From an uncultured Ruminococcus sp. (GTDB lineage Bacteria; Bacillota; Clostridia; Oscillospirales; Acutalibacteraceae), in the NCBI GenBank assembly GCA_902802105.1, contig CADCKR010000011.1, positions 1 through 54,048 on the forward strand: a stretch of DNA of 54,048 nt, given 5' to 3'. How positions within the stretch are numbered: position 1 is the stretch's first letter; every line of letters starts with the position of its first letter. Under the pieces are notes generated by a model. The model was not told the DNA's origin. It saw only the letters and a list, made by a program, of their open reading frames with translations, and searched no databases. The translations under genes were made by a program, and so were the position numbers. Positions 1 through 9,548 of this stretch are shown in pieces.

Positions 1-1630
1 TATTTCAGCAACAAGCATAAGCAAGGGTTCAAGCGTAACAATGAAGGGCGCAGCTTCCGGCGGCACGACCCCCTATCAGTACGCTTATGTTGTACAGGCC
101 CCCAACGGCAACTGGACAGTCCTCAAAGACTACAGCACAGCAACGAGCCACACATGGACACCTGCTTCAACAGGCACATACACAGTACAGATCAAGGTCA
201 AGGACAATGCAGGCACTGTAAAGGCTAAATCATTTACGCTTAATGTTTCGACCAGCGCTGCACTTGCAAACAATTCGACTATTTCGGCAACAAGCATAAG
301 CAAGGGTTCAAGCGTAACAATGAAGGGCGCAGCTTCCGGCGGCACAAGCCCCTATAAGTACGCTTATGTTGTACAGGCTCCCAACGGCAACTGGACAGTC
401 CTCAAAGACTACAGCACAGCAACAAGCTACACCTGGACACCTGCATCGACAGGCAAGTATACTGTTCAGGTCAAGGTCAAGGACAGCAAGAGCACAGTAA
501 GCACCAAGTCATTTACTCTCAATGTTACAGCCGCATTTGCCAATAATTCAAAGATCTCTGCAACAAAGATCGAAAAGGGCAGCAGCGTCAAGATGACAGG
601 TGCAGCTTCCGGCGGCACAAGCCCCTATAAGTATGCTTATGTTGTCAAGGCTCCCAACGGCAACTGGACAGTCCTCAAAGACTACAGCACAGCAACAACA
701 CACACCTGGTCACCTGCTTCTCTCGGCAGCTACACAGTACAGATCAAGGCTAAGGACAGCAAGAACACTGTAAAGGTCAAGGAGTTTACGCTCACTGTAT
801 CAAATCCCCTTGTAAATAACTCAAAGATATCCGCGACCTCCATCGCAAAAGGCCAGAGCGTGAAGCTTACAGGTGCAGCAACAGGCGGCACAGGATATTA
901 TCAGTATGCTTTTGTTGCTCAGTCACCCGACGGCAACTGGCATGTTCTCCAGAACTACAGCACTACTGCAACATATACCTTCAAACCCGCATCTGTCGGC
1001 AAGTACACTGTACAGGTAAAGATCAAGGATAACCTTGGCGCGCTTAAAGTCAAGTCATTCTCTCTTAATGTTTCAAATGCGCTTGTCAACAACTCACAGG
1101 TTTCTACAGTCAGCATCACAAAGGGTCAGAGCGTCACGTTTACCGGTGCTGCTGCCGGCGGTACAGCTCCCTATCAGTACGCTTATGTTGTACAGGCTCC
1201 CAACGGCAACTGGACAGTCCTCAAAGACTACAGCACAGCAACAAGCCACACATGGACACCTGCATCAACAGGCAAATACACCCTGCAGATCAAGGTAAAG
1301 GACAGCAAGGGTACTGTAAGCACAAAGAGCTTTACACTTAACGTAGATCCCACACCGCTTACAAATAAGTCCACCGTTTCTGCTACATCAGCAACAAGAA
1401 GCAATGGTCTGACAGTTACCGGCGCAGCAGTCGGCGGCACATCACCATATCAGTATGCTTTGGTTTACAGACTTTCTTCTTCAAGCAGCTATTCAGTAGC
1501 AAGAAATTACAGCACTACCAAGACAATGACATTCAAGCCTTCTCAGGCAGGTACATATTATCTTGTTGTTAAGGTAAAGGATAATGTCGGTACAGTAGTT
1601 GAAAAGACATTCAAGGTAACTATCAGCTGA
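1..1630 (+). CDS. Y_Y_Y (triple tyrosine motif) tandem-repeat surface protein, 3' part only
   Basis: The gene enters from the left edge: the frame is open from base 2, so the start and N-terminus are outside the window. About 543 residues are visible, made of six tandem units of about 91-93 residues. Each unit has an opening like ISATSISKGSSV, a GAASGGTSPYQYAYV block, a GNWTVLKDYSTAT block, and a closing strand like TYTVQIKVKDN. This matches the Y_Y_Y domain, a beta-sandwich common in extracellular clostridial and ruminococcal proteins, often attached to a hydrolase or amidase. The catalytic or anchoring part, if any, must lie upstream. The last unit is the most divergent and the protein ends right after it, with no sortase signal or dockerin. 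Role is inferred to be cell-surface or secreted adhesion or spacing. Confidence 0.85.
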   Translation, partial: ISATSISKGSSVTMKGAASGGTTPYQYAYVVQAPNGNWTVLKDYSTATSHTWTPASTGTYTVQIKVKDNAGTVKAKSFTLNVSTSAALANNSTISATSISKGSSVTMKGAASGGTSPYKYAYVVQAPNGNWTVLKDYSTATSYTWTPASTGKYTVQVKVKDSKSTVSTKSFTLNVTAAFANNSKISATKIEKGSSVKMTGAASGGTSPYKYAYVVKAPNGNWTVLKDYSTATTHTWSPASLGSYTVQIKAKDSKNTVKVKEFTLTVSNPLVNNSKISATSIAKGQSVKLTGAATGGTGYYQYAFVAQSPDGNWHVLQNYSTTATYTFKPASVGKYTVQVKIKDNLGALKVKSFSLNVSNALVNNSQVSTVSITKGQSVTFTGAAAGGTAPYQYAYVVQAPNGNWTVLKDYSTATSHTWTPASTGKYTLQIKVKDSKGTVSTKSFTLNVDPTPLTNKSTVSATSATRSNGLTVTGAAVGGTSPYQYALVYRLSSSSSYSVARNYSTTKTMTFKPSQAGTYYLVVKVKDNVGTVVEKTFKVTIS

Positions 1631-1656
1631 TAAGCATCATAATTATACTCCATGGT

Positions 1657-1700
1657 CAGGCTTCGCACGGAATATTTCGTGCGGAGCCTGTACTTTTGTT
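1657..1700 (+). terminator. Rho-independent terminator of the repeat protein
   Basis: A stem of about 14 bp, with arms CAGGCT..CGCACG and CGTGCG.AGCCTG (1657-1690), is followed by a T-rich tail at 1692-1700. It sits 27 bp after the stop codon. The tail overlaps the -35 box of the next promoter. Confidence 0.75.
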
Positions 1701-1727
1701 GCAATAAATTTTTGTTTGTGTTATAAT
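1699..1727 (+). promoter_or_regulatory. Sigma-A type promoter for the metH operon
   Basis: TTGCAA (1699-1704), a 17-bp spacer and TATAAT (1722-1727) precede the activation-domain gene at 1761. The leader is too short for a SAM or cobalamin riboswitch, and none was seen. Confidence 0.7.
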
Positions 1728-1760
1728 ATATTCAATGATCATAATATCAGGAGTAAAGGC

Positions 1761-2357
1761 ATGAAATATTCCGATCTTAAAATAATAAGCGCATCTCCCG
1801 ATGAGGTCACAGTAAACCGCAATGAGCTTGCACAGCGTCTCAGGACTGACAGGGAATTCAATGCGCCCCTGCTTGATAAGTGCCGGGAGTCATTCAATAA
1901 GGCAGTGCATTACAAGTGCGTGTATATCCAGTCGCCCGTCGATCTTAGCACGGAGGGCGTATGCGATCTCGGCTTTATGAAGATACCGAGCAGGGATCTG
2001 TATAAGAATCTCAGAGGATGCAGCGAAGCCTTTGTTATGGCGCTTACTGCCGGGCTTTCGGTTGACCGTCTGCTTGCAAGGCTGAATATCACCTCTCAGG
2101 CGGAGCATTTTATGACAGACGCTCTTTCCTCTGCGGCGATAGAAAGCTTTTGCGATCATGCCTGCGCGATAATGCAGGCTTCTTTACGGTGCGCCCCGCG
2201 CTACAGTCCGGGCTACGGCGATCTCTCCATAACCTTCCAGAAGCCGCTGCTTGAACGGCTGAATGCATTTGAGACCCTTGGGATCACCCTGAACAGCGCA
2301 TATCTTATGACTCCCGTGAAGTCGATAACCGCCATAATGGGCATACGTTCCGTATAA
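1761..2357 (+). CDS. Vitamin B12-dependent methionine synthase activation-domain protein
   Basis: 198 residues. The ATG at 1761 is preferred over an upstream ATG at 1716 because CAGGAG lies at proper distance before it and 1716 would overlap the -10 box. The C-terminal half carries the hallmark of the MetH reactivation domain: RYSPGYGDLSITFQ followed by a GITL segment and PVKSITAIMG. In E. coli this domain is the C-terminal part of MetH, binds SAM, and re-methylates oxidised cob(II)alamin with reduced flavodoxin. Here it is a separate polypeptide 39 bp upstream of a MetH that lacks it, so the two are inferred to act together in one operon. Confidence 0.88.
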   Translation: MKYSDLKIISASPDEVTVNRNELAQRLRTDREFNAPLLDKCRESFNKAVHYKCVYIQSPVDLSTEGVCDLGFMKIPSRDLYKNLRGCSEAFVMALTAGLSVDRLLARLNITSQAEHFMTDALSSAAIESFCDHACAIMQASLRCAPRYSPGYGDLSITFQKPLLERLNAFETLGITLNSAYLMTPVKSITAIMGIRSV

Positions 2358-2396
2358 TATCTCCTGTGGACATAATAAAGATCAAGAGGACAAGAC

Positions 2397-4763
2397 ATGA
2401 AGAAAATAACCGAACTGATAAAAGAAAAACGAGTTTATTTTGACGGCGGCACAGGCACAATGCTGCAAAGCATGGGACTGCCTGCCGGAAGGCCGCCTGA
2501 GCTATGGAATATTGAGCATCCCGAAAAGATAACCGCGCTTCATAATTCATACTTCGATGCAGGCTGTAATATAGTCAAGACCAACACCTTCGGTATAAAC
2601 CGCTGCAAGTTTGAGAACTACCGTGAGCTTATCCGTGCCGGGATCGCTTGTGCAAAAAAAGCGGCTCAGGGCAGAGAAGAGGCCTATGTCGCCTTTGATA
2701 TGGGGCCTACGGGCAGACTTCTGGAGCCGCTTGGCGATCTTTCGTTTGAAGAAGCAGTCTCTGTTTATGCGGATAATATAAAGGCTGCATCAGACTGCGG
2801 CGCAGACCTTGTTCTCATAGAAACAATGAACGACAGCTACGAGACAAAGGCTGCTGTTCTTGCCGTAAAGGAAAACTGTGATCTTCCGGTTTTTGTAACA
2901 AATGTTTACGATGCTGCGGGTAAGCTTATGACCGGAGCTGACCCTCTTGCTATGATAGCTATGCTTGAAGGTCTTCATGTTGATGCTCTGGGCATGAACT
3001 GCTCTCTCGGCCCCGATAAGATGCTGAGCATCATCAGCGATTTTAAAAGGTACTCCTCAACTCCGGTGATCGTGAACCCGAATGCGGGTCTGCCGGAGGT
3101 AAGAGACGGCATTACCGTATATAATATTGACGCTGATGAATTTTCCGATTACATGGTGCAGCTTGCAGAAAACGGCGCCTGCATACTCGGCGGCTGCTGC
3201 GGCACTACGCCTGAATTTATCACAAAGACAAGAGCTAAAACTGAGGCTCTGCCGTATACCTGTCCCGATGAAAAAGCTCTTACGGTAGTATCCTCCTATA
3301 CTCACGGCGTTATAATAGACAATGACCCGGTGCTTATTGGCGAAAGGATAAATCCGACCGGAAAATCAAAGCTTAAAGCCGCGCTTCGCTCAGGCGACCT
3401 GAACTACATTCTTAATGAAGCGATAAAGCAGGCTGAATCAGGCGCTCATGTGCTTGACGTAAACGTAGGTCTGCCGGAAATAGACGAAACGGAAATGATG
3501 CTGCGCTGTATTTCATCTATACAGTCGGTGACTGATCTTCCGCTCCAGATAGATTCCACCAAGCCGGATACATTAGCCGCATCTATGCGTATGTACAACG
3601 GCAAGCCCTTTGTAAATTCCGTAAACGGTACAGAGGACAGCATGAACGCAGTACTCCCGATCGTTCAGAGGTACGGAGGAGTGCTGATCGCTCTTACAAT
3701 AGACGAAAGCGGTATTCCCGACAATGCCGCCGACCGTGTAAGCATTGCGCAGAAAATAATAGACAGAGCCGCCGGATACGGCATAAAGAAAAAGGATATA
3801 GTTGTTGATCCGCTTGCTCTTACGATATCATCAAATCCGGAAAGTGCTCTTATTACGCTGCAGGCGGTGTCTATGCTGAAAGAAAAGGGCATACGCACAA
3901 GCCTTGGAATATCGAATATTTCGTTTGGCCTGCCCAAAAGAGAGCTTATCACCGCTACATTTTATGCAAACGCTTTGCAGTGCGGGCTGAACTGTGCCAT
4001 TATGAACCCGTTCTCAGAGGTTATGATGAATACCTACTATACATACCGTGCTTTGAGCGGGTATGATAAGGGCTGTACGGATTATATCCGCTACGCATCG
4101 GCAGAGAACGGCGAGACTGTACAAAAAAGTGCTCCGGCTGTAAGCGAAGGATCACTGCATACATCAATAGTCAAAGGACTGAAAGATCAGGCGGTTAGCT
4201 TTGCGGCAGGTCTGCTTGAAAATACCGCGCCTCTTGATGTAATAAACTGTCATATAGTTCCGGCTCTCAACGAGATCGGCGAGGCATTCGAGAAAAAGAA
4301 GGCATATCTTCCTCAGCTGCTTATGAGCGCGGAAGCTGCATCAGCCGCTTTTGACGAGGTAAAGAAAAAGATACCGTCCGACAAGACCGACAAAAGCAGG
4401 GCGATAGTGCTTGCTACGGTCAAGGGTGATATCCACGATATAGGCAAGAATATTGTCAAGGTGCTCATGGAAAGCTATGGATTTACTGTTTACGACCTCG
4501 GCAGAGATGTTCCGCCTGAGAAAATACTCTCATGTGCGCTTGAAAACAACTGTAAGCTTGTGGGACTGAGCGCCCTTATGACGACTACTGTGCCTGCTAT
4601 GGCAGAAACGATAGAGCTGCTGAAAAAGACTGACAAGAGCTTTGTTACACTGGTAGGCGGCGCTGTTCTCAATCAGGAATATGCTGACATGATCGGCGCC
4701 GATTTCTACGGTGCAGACGCTATGGACAGTGTGCGCTTTGCTCAGAGGTATTACAGCAAATAA
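2397..4763 (+). CDS. metH: Cobalamin-dependent methionine synthase, without activation domain
   Basis: 788 residues, start preceded by AGAGGA. It makes methionine from homocysteine and methyltetrahydrofolate. Domain order: homocysteine S-methyltransferase (about 1-290) with zinc ligands Cys202 (GMNCSLGP) and Cys267/Cys268 (GGCCGTT); pterin-binding barrel (about 310-560, opening VLIGERINPTGK); cobalamin cap (about 590-650); Rossmann B12-binding domain with GDIHDIGKN, whose His680 is the lower axial ligand. The chain stops after the B12 domain, about 400 residues short of the four-domain E. coli enzyme; the missing domain is encoded by the gene just upstream. This split form is usual in clostridia and Thermotoga. 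Confidence 0.95.
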   Translation: MKKITELIKEKRVYFDGGTGTMLQSMGLPAGRPPELWNIEHPEKITALHNSYFDAGCNIVKTNTFGINRCKFENYRELIRAGIACAKKAAQGREEAYVAFDMGPTGRLLEPLGDLSFEEAVSVYADNIKAASDCGADLVLIETMNDSYETKAAVLAVKENCDLPVFVTNVYDAAGKLMTGADPLAMIAMLEGLHVDALGMNCSLGPDKMLSIISDFKRYSSTPVIVNPNAGLPEVRDGITVYNIDADEFSDYMVQLAENGACILGGCCGTTPEFITKTRAKTEALPYTCPDEKALTVVSSYTHGVIIDNDPVLIGERINPTGKSKLKAALRSGDLNYILNEAIKQAESGAHVLDVNVGLPEIDETEMMLRCISSIQSVTDLPLQIDSTKPDTLAASMRMYNGKPFVNSVNGTEDSMNAVLPIVQRYGGVLIALTIDESGIPDNAADRVSIAQKIIDRAAGYGIKKKDIVVDPLALTISSNPESALITLQAVSMLKEKGIRTSLGISNISFGLPKRELITATFYANALQCGLNCAIMNPFSEVMMNTYYTYRALSGYDKGCTDYIRYASAENGETVQKSAPAVSEGSLHTSIVKGLKDQAVSFAAGLLENTAPLDVINCHIVPALNEIGEAFEKKKAYLPQLLMSAEAASAAFDEVKKKIPSDKTDKSRAIVLATVKGDIHDIGKNIVKVLMESYGFTVYDLGRDVPPEKILSCALENNCKLVGLSALMTTTVPAMAETIELLKKTDKSFVTLVGGAVLNQEYADMIGADFYGADAMDSVRFAQRYYSK

Positions 4764-4961
4764 CCTCCCGAACGCCGCCTGAACAGTATTCTTTCCGTAA
4801 GTCATATATTATTCCCGAAAAATATCCCTCGTCGATCCGGCATTTTCCGGCAGCGGACGCCTTTAGAATAAAACCTGCTGCTTCTTCATACACATTAACA
4901 GGATAAAAACCAAAATGACCCGGACGCTGCGGCTGTGTCAAAGAATAAAAGGAGCGAGTGT

Positions 4962-5609
4962 ATGAAGAATGTAGGGATGATAGCAGCGGGACCTGTAAAG
5001 AAATGGGTAGGTCTCAGCCGTGAGGAGTTCAGAAGGAACGGCGTTTTCGTTTTGTTCTGCTTTGTGCTTTTCGGCGGTATCGTCTGCGGGACACTTGCAT
5101 CGGGGACTGTCGGTACGGATACGCTTAAAAGACTCGACTTCATTTTTCAGACCAATTTCGAGCTAAGGTGCAGTCAGGGATTGATATCATCGTTTGTTTC
5201 GTCCTTTGCATCGGCGGCAATATTTCTGTTTGTGATATTTCTGTTGGGGCTTTCGCTCTGGGGCGGCTTCCTTTCGGTGGCGCTGCCGTTTTTCAAGGGC
5301 TACGGCTACGGGCTTTCGGTCGGATTTCTCTACGGCGCATACGGATTCAAGGGTGTGCTCTATAATCTTCTTGTTATTCTGCCGGGAGCGTTTATTTCAT
5401 CGGCTGTTATCGCTGCGGCATCGCTCAATGCTTTCAGAAGCTCAGTGAGGAGCGCCGCATACTTGTTCAGGGCTCCTGTAAAGGACGACCCGCGGGAACA
5501 GCTTCGCCGATATCTTATCAAAATGCTGAAGCTTTCTCTTTTAGGTCTGGCGGCAAGTATTGTGGATGTGCTTTGTGCGTTTTGTTTTTCATGGATCTTT
5601 GATTTTTAA
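4962..5609 (+). CDS. SpoIIM-like (stage II sporulation protein M family) membrane protein
   Basis: 215 residues. The ATG at 4962 follows AAAGGAG with good spacing; an upstream in-frame ATG at 4935 has no ribosome-binding site. There are about five hydrophobic segments after a short basic N-terminus. The segment with LWGGFLSVALPFFKGYGYGL, then GFKGVLYNLLVILPGAFISS, resembles the conserved core of the SpoIIM/DUF95 family. In Bacillus SpoIIM takes part in peptidoglycan remodelling during engulfment, but many paralogues exist in non-spore contexts, so the exact role is unknown. The next gene is also a membrane protein, separated by a dispersed repeat. Confidence 0.65.
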   Translation: MKNVGMIAAGPVKKWVGLSREEFRRNGVFVLFCFVLFGGIVCGTLASGTVGTDTLKRLDFIFQTNFELRCSQGLISSFVSSFASAAIFLFVIFLLGLSLWGGFLSVALPFFKGYGYGLSVGFLYGAYGFKGVLYNLLVILPGAFISSAVIAAASLNAFRSSVRSAAYLFRAPVKDDPREQLRRYLIKMLKLSLLGLAASIVDVLCAFCFSWIFDF

Positions 5610-5676
5610 ACGGCGCGGCGGTCGATGCATCTTTTGTTATGATATTATAATATAAATTATAAAGTAAAGTATAAAG

Positions 5677-5765
5677 TCAAAATCAGCTTTTTTAGGAAGG
5701 GGTGCGGGGATGACCCTTTTTTCACTTGAAAAAAGGGTTTCCCCGGAAATAGGTTTCCCCGGGAA
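5677..5765 (+). repeat. Dispersed repeat, AGGAAGGGG family, copy 1
   Basis: The element opens with an AAAATCAGC-type stretch, then AGGAAGGGGTGCGGGGATGA. A perfect 11-bp stem follows (ACCCTTTTTTC 5713-5723 and GAAAAAAGGGT 5728-5738, loop ACTT). It ends in three imperfect GGTTTCC repeats up to about 5780. A second copy lies inverted at 41641-41702. It fills most of the gap between the two membrane-protein genes. Confidence 0.7.
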
Positions 5766-5798
5766 CAGGTTTCCAAGGGAAAGAAAAGGAGTGTCAAA

Positions 5799-6713
5799 AT
5801 GTCGGTTTCCAACAGCCGTAAGTACGGCTTTTCTGAATTTTTCACAAGCTATTTTTCAAATTTCGGCTGGCTTGTGATAGTTGATCTGATGTTCTGCGTG
5901 CCGCTGGCTGTTTTTGTGGGCGGTATAGTGCTGCTGACAAAAGCAGTGGGCGAGCTGAGCTGGTTCGTTATATTCTTGCTGATACCGCTTATGTCGCCGT
6001 TCTTTGCAGGACTTACCAACGTGTGCCGTAAGTTGGTGTCGGAAAATAAAGTAAGGCCCGTCAGAGATTTTTTCAAGGGCATAAAGGATAACTGGCTCTT
6101 CTTTTTTATCAATTCCATATTCTTTTATGCGCTTACAGTCGGAATGTTCATAATAATATCCATCAACCGTGAAGCCGGCGGCGGGGCTGTAATGATCTAC
6201 CTTGTCATAATGGCGCTTACTTCTCTGGTGTTCCTGATGATGGAATTTTCGGCTCTGGTTATGGCTGCATCGGTAGATATAGGCTTTACGGACATACTCA
6301 GAAACTCTCTTGTGCTTATCGGAAAGGGCATCACCAATCACCTGAAAACCATTTTTGCACTTCTGTTCCTTGCATTTGTGCTTTATACTATCGCTGTTTC
6401 GATACCTTCAATGATAATCATGCTTATCGTTTTCGGCGTTCTTAGCGCAGTTCTTCTGCCAACGCTCATTACATACATAGTTGTGTTCAATTCTTATCAG
6501 ACGATAGAAAAGCACGTTATAAAGCCGTTCCAGTCTCAGACCGAAAAGGAAGAAAAGGAGCGCATCGAGAAGGAAAAGGAGGAAAGCCTTACTGTGGAGG
6601 AGCTTCTTCCGCTTTCAAAGGGAGATCCGGAGGAATATGTTTTCCTCAACGGCAAAACGCTCAAGCGCAAAACGATACTCAAAATGATAGAGGTCAGACA
6701 GAACAAGGAATAA
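5799..6713 (+). CDS. DUF624/YesL-like multi-pass membrane protein
   Basis: 304 residues, with AAAGGAG upstream of the ATG. About five to six membrane segments occupy residues 1-240. The arrangement is a short amphipathic start, a paired helix with a PLMSPFFAGL turn, then VRDFFKGIKDNW before the third helix. This resembles the DUF624 family (YesL), often found near carbohydrate transport genes. The last 65 residues are a highly charged, probably coiled-coil cytoplasmic tail rich in Glu and Lys, which is not typical of YesL. Function is unknown. The family call is by pattern and moderately sure. Confidence 0.5.
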   Translation: MSVSNSRKYGFSEFFTSYFSNFGWLVIVDLMFCVPLAVFVGGIVLLTKAVGELSWFVIFLLIPLMSPFFAGLTNVCRKLVSENKVRPVRDFFKGIKDNWLFFFINSIFFYALTVGMFIIISINREAGGGAVMIYLVIMALTSLVFLMMEFSALVMAASVDIGFTDILRNSLVLIGKGITNHLKTIFALLFLAFVLYTIAVSIPSMIIMLIVFGVLSAVLLPTLITYIVVFNSYQTIEKHVIKPFQSQTEKEEKERIEKEKEESLTVEELLPLSKGDPEEYVFLNGKTLKRKTILKMIEVRQNKE

Positions 6714-6774
6714 GGCTCTGTGTGCGTTAATAATATGTAAAATATAGAAAAGCGTTCCGATTCAATATATGATA

Positions 6775-6792
6775 TTGACAACTTTTTAACAA
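6775..6792 (+). promoter_or_regulatory. Candidate Rex operator
   Basis: TTGACAACTTTTTAACAA matches the clostridial Rex consensus TTGTTAANNNNTTAACAA at 12 of 14 defined positions. It covers the -35 box and most of the spacer of the adhE promoter, so a bound repressor would block RNA polymerase. adhE is a classical Rex target, released when NADH is high. Rex itself is not encoded in the window. Confidence 0.7.
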
Positions 6793-6803
6793 GCAATTAT
6801 AAT
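6775..6803 (+). promoter_or_regulatory. Consensus promoter of adhE
   Basis: A perfect TTGACA (6775-6780), 17-bp spacer and perfect TATAAT (6798-6803) lie 105 bp before the adhE start. The -35 box and spacer coincide with a Rex-like operator. Confidence 0.85.
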
Positions 6804-6908
6804 AAAATTATAATATTCACATTGTCAGACAGCCGTTTGTAAGGCTGAAAATACTGTCGGAAAAGAAGTATAATATGCTATAAAAAAACAAAAACGGAGG
6901 ACAGAATT

Positions 6909-9530
6909 ATGGCTATGAATGAAAACGAAGTCGAAAAAACCATAGGAGTGGTAGATGATCTTGACAGCTTTAACGTGATGCTGTCGAAGGTCAGGGAGGC
7001 ACAGAAAAAATTTGCCGAGTATACTCAGGAGCAGGTGGACAAGATCTTCAAGGCAGCTGCAATAGCTGCAAACATGGCAAGGATCCCGCTGGCAAAAATG
7101 GCAGTTGAGGAGACAGGCATGGGACTTGTCGAGGATAAGGTAATAAAGAACCACTACGCTGCCGAGTATATCTACAACACCTACAGGGACACAAAGACCT
7201 GCGGCGTTATTGACTATGACCCTGCTTTCGGCATGAGGAAGGTCGCCGAGCCGATAGGCGTTATCGGTGCGGTCATACCTACGACTAACCCGACTTCAAC
7301 CGCGATATTCAAGGCTCTCATCTGCCTTAAAACAAGAAACGGCATCGTTATCAGCCCGCATCCGCGCGCAAAGAAGTCTACCATCGCTGCCGCAAAGATC
7401 GTGCTTGATGCTGCGGTAAAGGCAGGCGCACCCGAAAATATCATCGCATGGATAGACGTGCCTTCACTTGAGCTCACCAATGAGCTTATGAAGAATTCCG
7501 ACACTATCCTCGCAACAGGCGGTCCCGGTATGGTAAAGGCCGCATATTCAAGCGGCAAGCCGGCTCTTGGCGTTGGCGCAGGCAATACGCCGGTAATTAT
7601 CGACAGCACTGCCGATATCAGGCTTGCAGTCAATTCTATCATCCATTCCAAGACCTTCGACAACGGTATGATCTGCGCATCAGAGCAGAGCGTTACAGTT
7701 CTTGCGGATATCTATGATGCCGTCAGGAAGGAATTTGCCGACAGAGGCTGCTATTTCCTTCAGGGTGATGAGCTTGACAAGGTAAGAAAGACCATCATAA
7801 TCAACGGTTCGCTCAACGCAAGGATCGTAGGCCAGAAAGCAAGCAGGATCGCAGAACTTGCAGGTGTTACAGTGCCCGAAAGCACAAAGATACTTATCGG
7901 TGAGGTAGAATCCGTTGACATCAGCGAGGAATTTGCACACGAGAAGCTTTCTCCTGTGCTTGCAATGTACAAGGCCGAAACATTTGACGAGGCTCTGCAA
8001 AAGGCAGCAAGACTTGTAGCTGACGGCGGCTACGGCCATACATCATCTCTCTATATCCATCCTGCCGAAACAGAAAAGATCGAAAAGCACTATCACGCTA
8101 TGAAGACCTGCCGTGTGCTTATCAACACACCGTCGTCACAAGGCGGCATCGGCGACCTTTACAACTTTATGCTTACGCCTTCACTTACACTGGGCTGCGG
8201 CTCATGGGGCGGCAACTCCGTATCTGAAAATGTAGGAGTAAAGCATCTGCTCAACATCAAGAGCGTTGCGGAGAGGAGAGAGAATATGCTCTGGTTCAGA
8301 ACACCTCAGAAGGTATATTTCAAAAAGGGCTGTATGCCTGTTGCTCTTGATGAGCTCGGAAAGGTAATGCACAAGAAAAAGGCGTTTATCGTAACCGACT
8401 CCTTCCTTTACAAGAACGGCTATGTTGCTCCTATCGAGGCAAAGCTTGACGAGCTTGGCATTCAGCACACCTGCTTCTATGATGTAAAGCCCGACCCGAC
8501 TCTTTCCTCTGCAAAGGAAGGCGCAAAGGCTATGGCACTCTTTGAGCCTGATGTTATCATCGCTATTGGCGGCGGTTCTGCTATGGATGCCGGCAAGATC
8601 ATGTGGGTGCTCTATGAGCATCCGGACGCTGACTTCCTCAACATGGCTATGGACTTCATGGATATCCGCAAGAGGATATACACCTTCCCGACAATGGGCG
8701 AAAAAGCTTATTTTGTAGCTATTCCTACATCATCGGGCACAGGCTCCGAGGTCACTCCGTTTGCTGTCATCACCGATGAGACCACCAATATCAAATATCC
8801 GCTTGCCGACTATGAGCTTCTGCCGAATATGGCTATCATTGACGCAGACAACATGATGAACCAGCCCAAGGGTCTTACAAGCGCATCCGGCATTGACGCA
8901 CTCGTACACGCGCTTGAAGCTTATGCTTCGATCATGGCGACCGAATATACAGACGGTCTGGCACTTAAAGCAATGAAGAACATCTTTGATTACCTGCCCT
9001 CAGCTTATGAGAACGGCGCCAAGGATCCTGTTGCACGAGAGAAAATGGCAACAGCTTCTACAATGGCAGGCATGGCGTTTGCAAATGCGTTCCTTGGAGT
9101 TTGTCATTCAATGGCGCACAAGCTCGGCGCATATCATCACATTCCTCACGGCGTTGCAAATGCACTGCTTATCACTGATGTTATGAGATACAACGCAGAG
9201 CCGGTCCCGCCGAAGATGGGAACATTCTCGCAGTACCAGTATCCGCATACACTTGAAAGATACTGCGAATGCGCACGCTTCCTCGGATTTGTCGGCAAGG
9301 ACGACAAGGAAACTCTTGAAATATTCATTCAGAAGATAGAGGAGCTGAAAGCTGTCTGCGGCATAAAGAAAACTATCGCAGATTACGGCGTGACCGAAGA
9401 AGCCTTCCTTGCATCACTTGATGAAATGACAGAGCGCGCATTTGACGACCAGTGCACAGGCGCTAACCCGAGATATCCGCTTATGTCCGAGATCAAGGAA
9501 ATGTACCTTAAAGCATACTACGGCAAATGA
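6909..9530 (+). CDS. adhE: Bifunctional acetaldehyde-CoA/alcohol dehydrogenase
   Basis: 873 residues, start set by CGGAGG. It reduces acetyl-CoA to acetaldehyde and then to ethanol, using two NADH; this is the main reductant sink in ethanol-forming ruminococci. The N-terminal aldehyde dehydrogenase half has the nucleophile Cys256 in FDNGMICASEQ. The C-terminal half is an iron-dependent alcohol dehydrogenase with GGGSAMD for NAD binding and the metal-site run from His733 (CHSMAHKLGA then HHIPHG). Length is normal and both halves look intact. AdhE normally assembles into spirosome filaments. It is a single-gene transcription unit with its own promoter and terminator. Confidence 0.97.
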   Translation: MAMNENEVEKTIGVVDDLDSFNVMLSKVREAQKKFAEYTQEQVDKIFKAAAIAANMARIPLAKMAVEETGMGLVEDKVIKNHYAAEYIYNTYRDTKTCGVIDYDPAFGMRKVAEPIGVIGAVIPTTNPTSTAIFKALICLKTRNGIVISPHPRAKKSTIAAAKIVLDAAVKAGAPENIIAWIDVPSLELTNELMKNSDTILATGGPGMVKAAYSSGKPALGVGAGNTPVIIDSTADIRLAVNSIIHSKTFDNGMICASEQSVTVLADIYDAVRKEFADRGCYFLQGDELDKVRKTIIINGSLNARIVGQKASRIAELAGVTVPESTKILIGEVESVDISEEFAHEKLSPVLAMYKAETFDEALQKAARLVADGGYGHTSSLYIHPAETEKIEKHYHAMKTCRVLINTPSSQGGIGDLYNFMLTPSLTLGCGSWGGNSVSENVGVKHLLNIKSVAERRENMLWFRTPQKVYFKKGCMPVALDELGKVMHKKKAFIVTDSFLYKNGYVAPIEAKLDELGIQHTCFYDVKPDPTLSSAKEGAKAMALFEPDVIIAIGGGSAMDAGKIMWVLYEHPDADFLNMAMDFMDIRKRIYTFPTMGEKAYFVAIPTSSGTGSEVTPFAVITDETTNIKYPLADYELLPNMAIIDADNMMNQPKGLTSASGIDALVHALEAYASIMATEYTDGLALKAMKNIFDYLPSAYENGAKDPVAREKMATASTMAGMAFANAFLGVCHSMAHKLGAYHHIPHGVANALLITDVMRYNAEPVPPKMGTFSQYQYPHTLERYCECARFLGFVGKDDKETLEIFIQKIEELKAVCGIKKTIADYGVTEEAFLASLDEMTERAFDDQCTGANPRYPLMSEIKEMYLKAYYGK

Positions 9531-9548
9531 TATAATTATTATTAATAG

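Noticed and set aside
4720-4941. Minus-strand frame of about 73 codons reading FYPVNVYEEAAGFILKASAAG and GYFSGIIYDLRKEYCSGG
   Set aside because: The composition looks protein-like, but there is no ribosome site, it runs into the 3' end of metH and I recognise no family. It may be a decayed gene; not strong enough to list.
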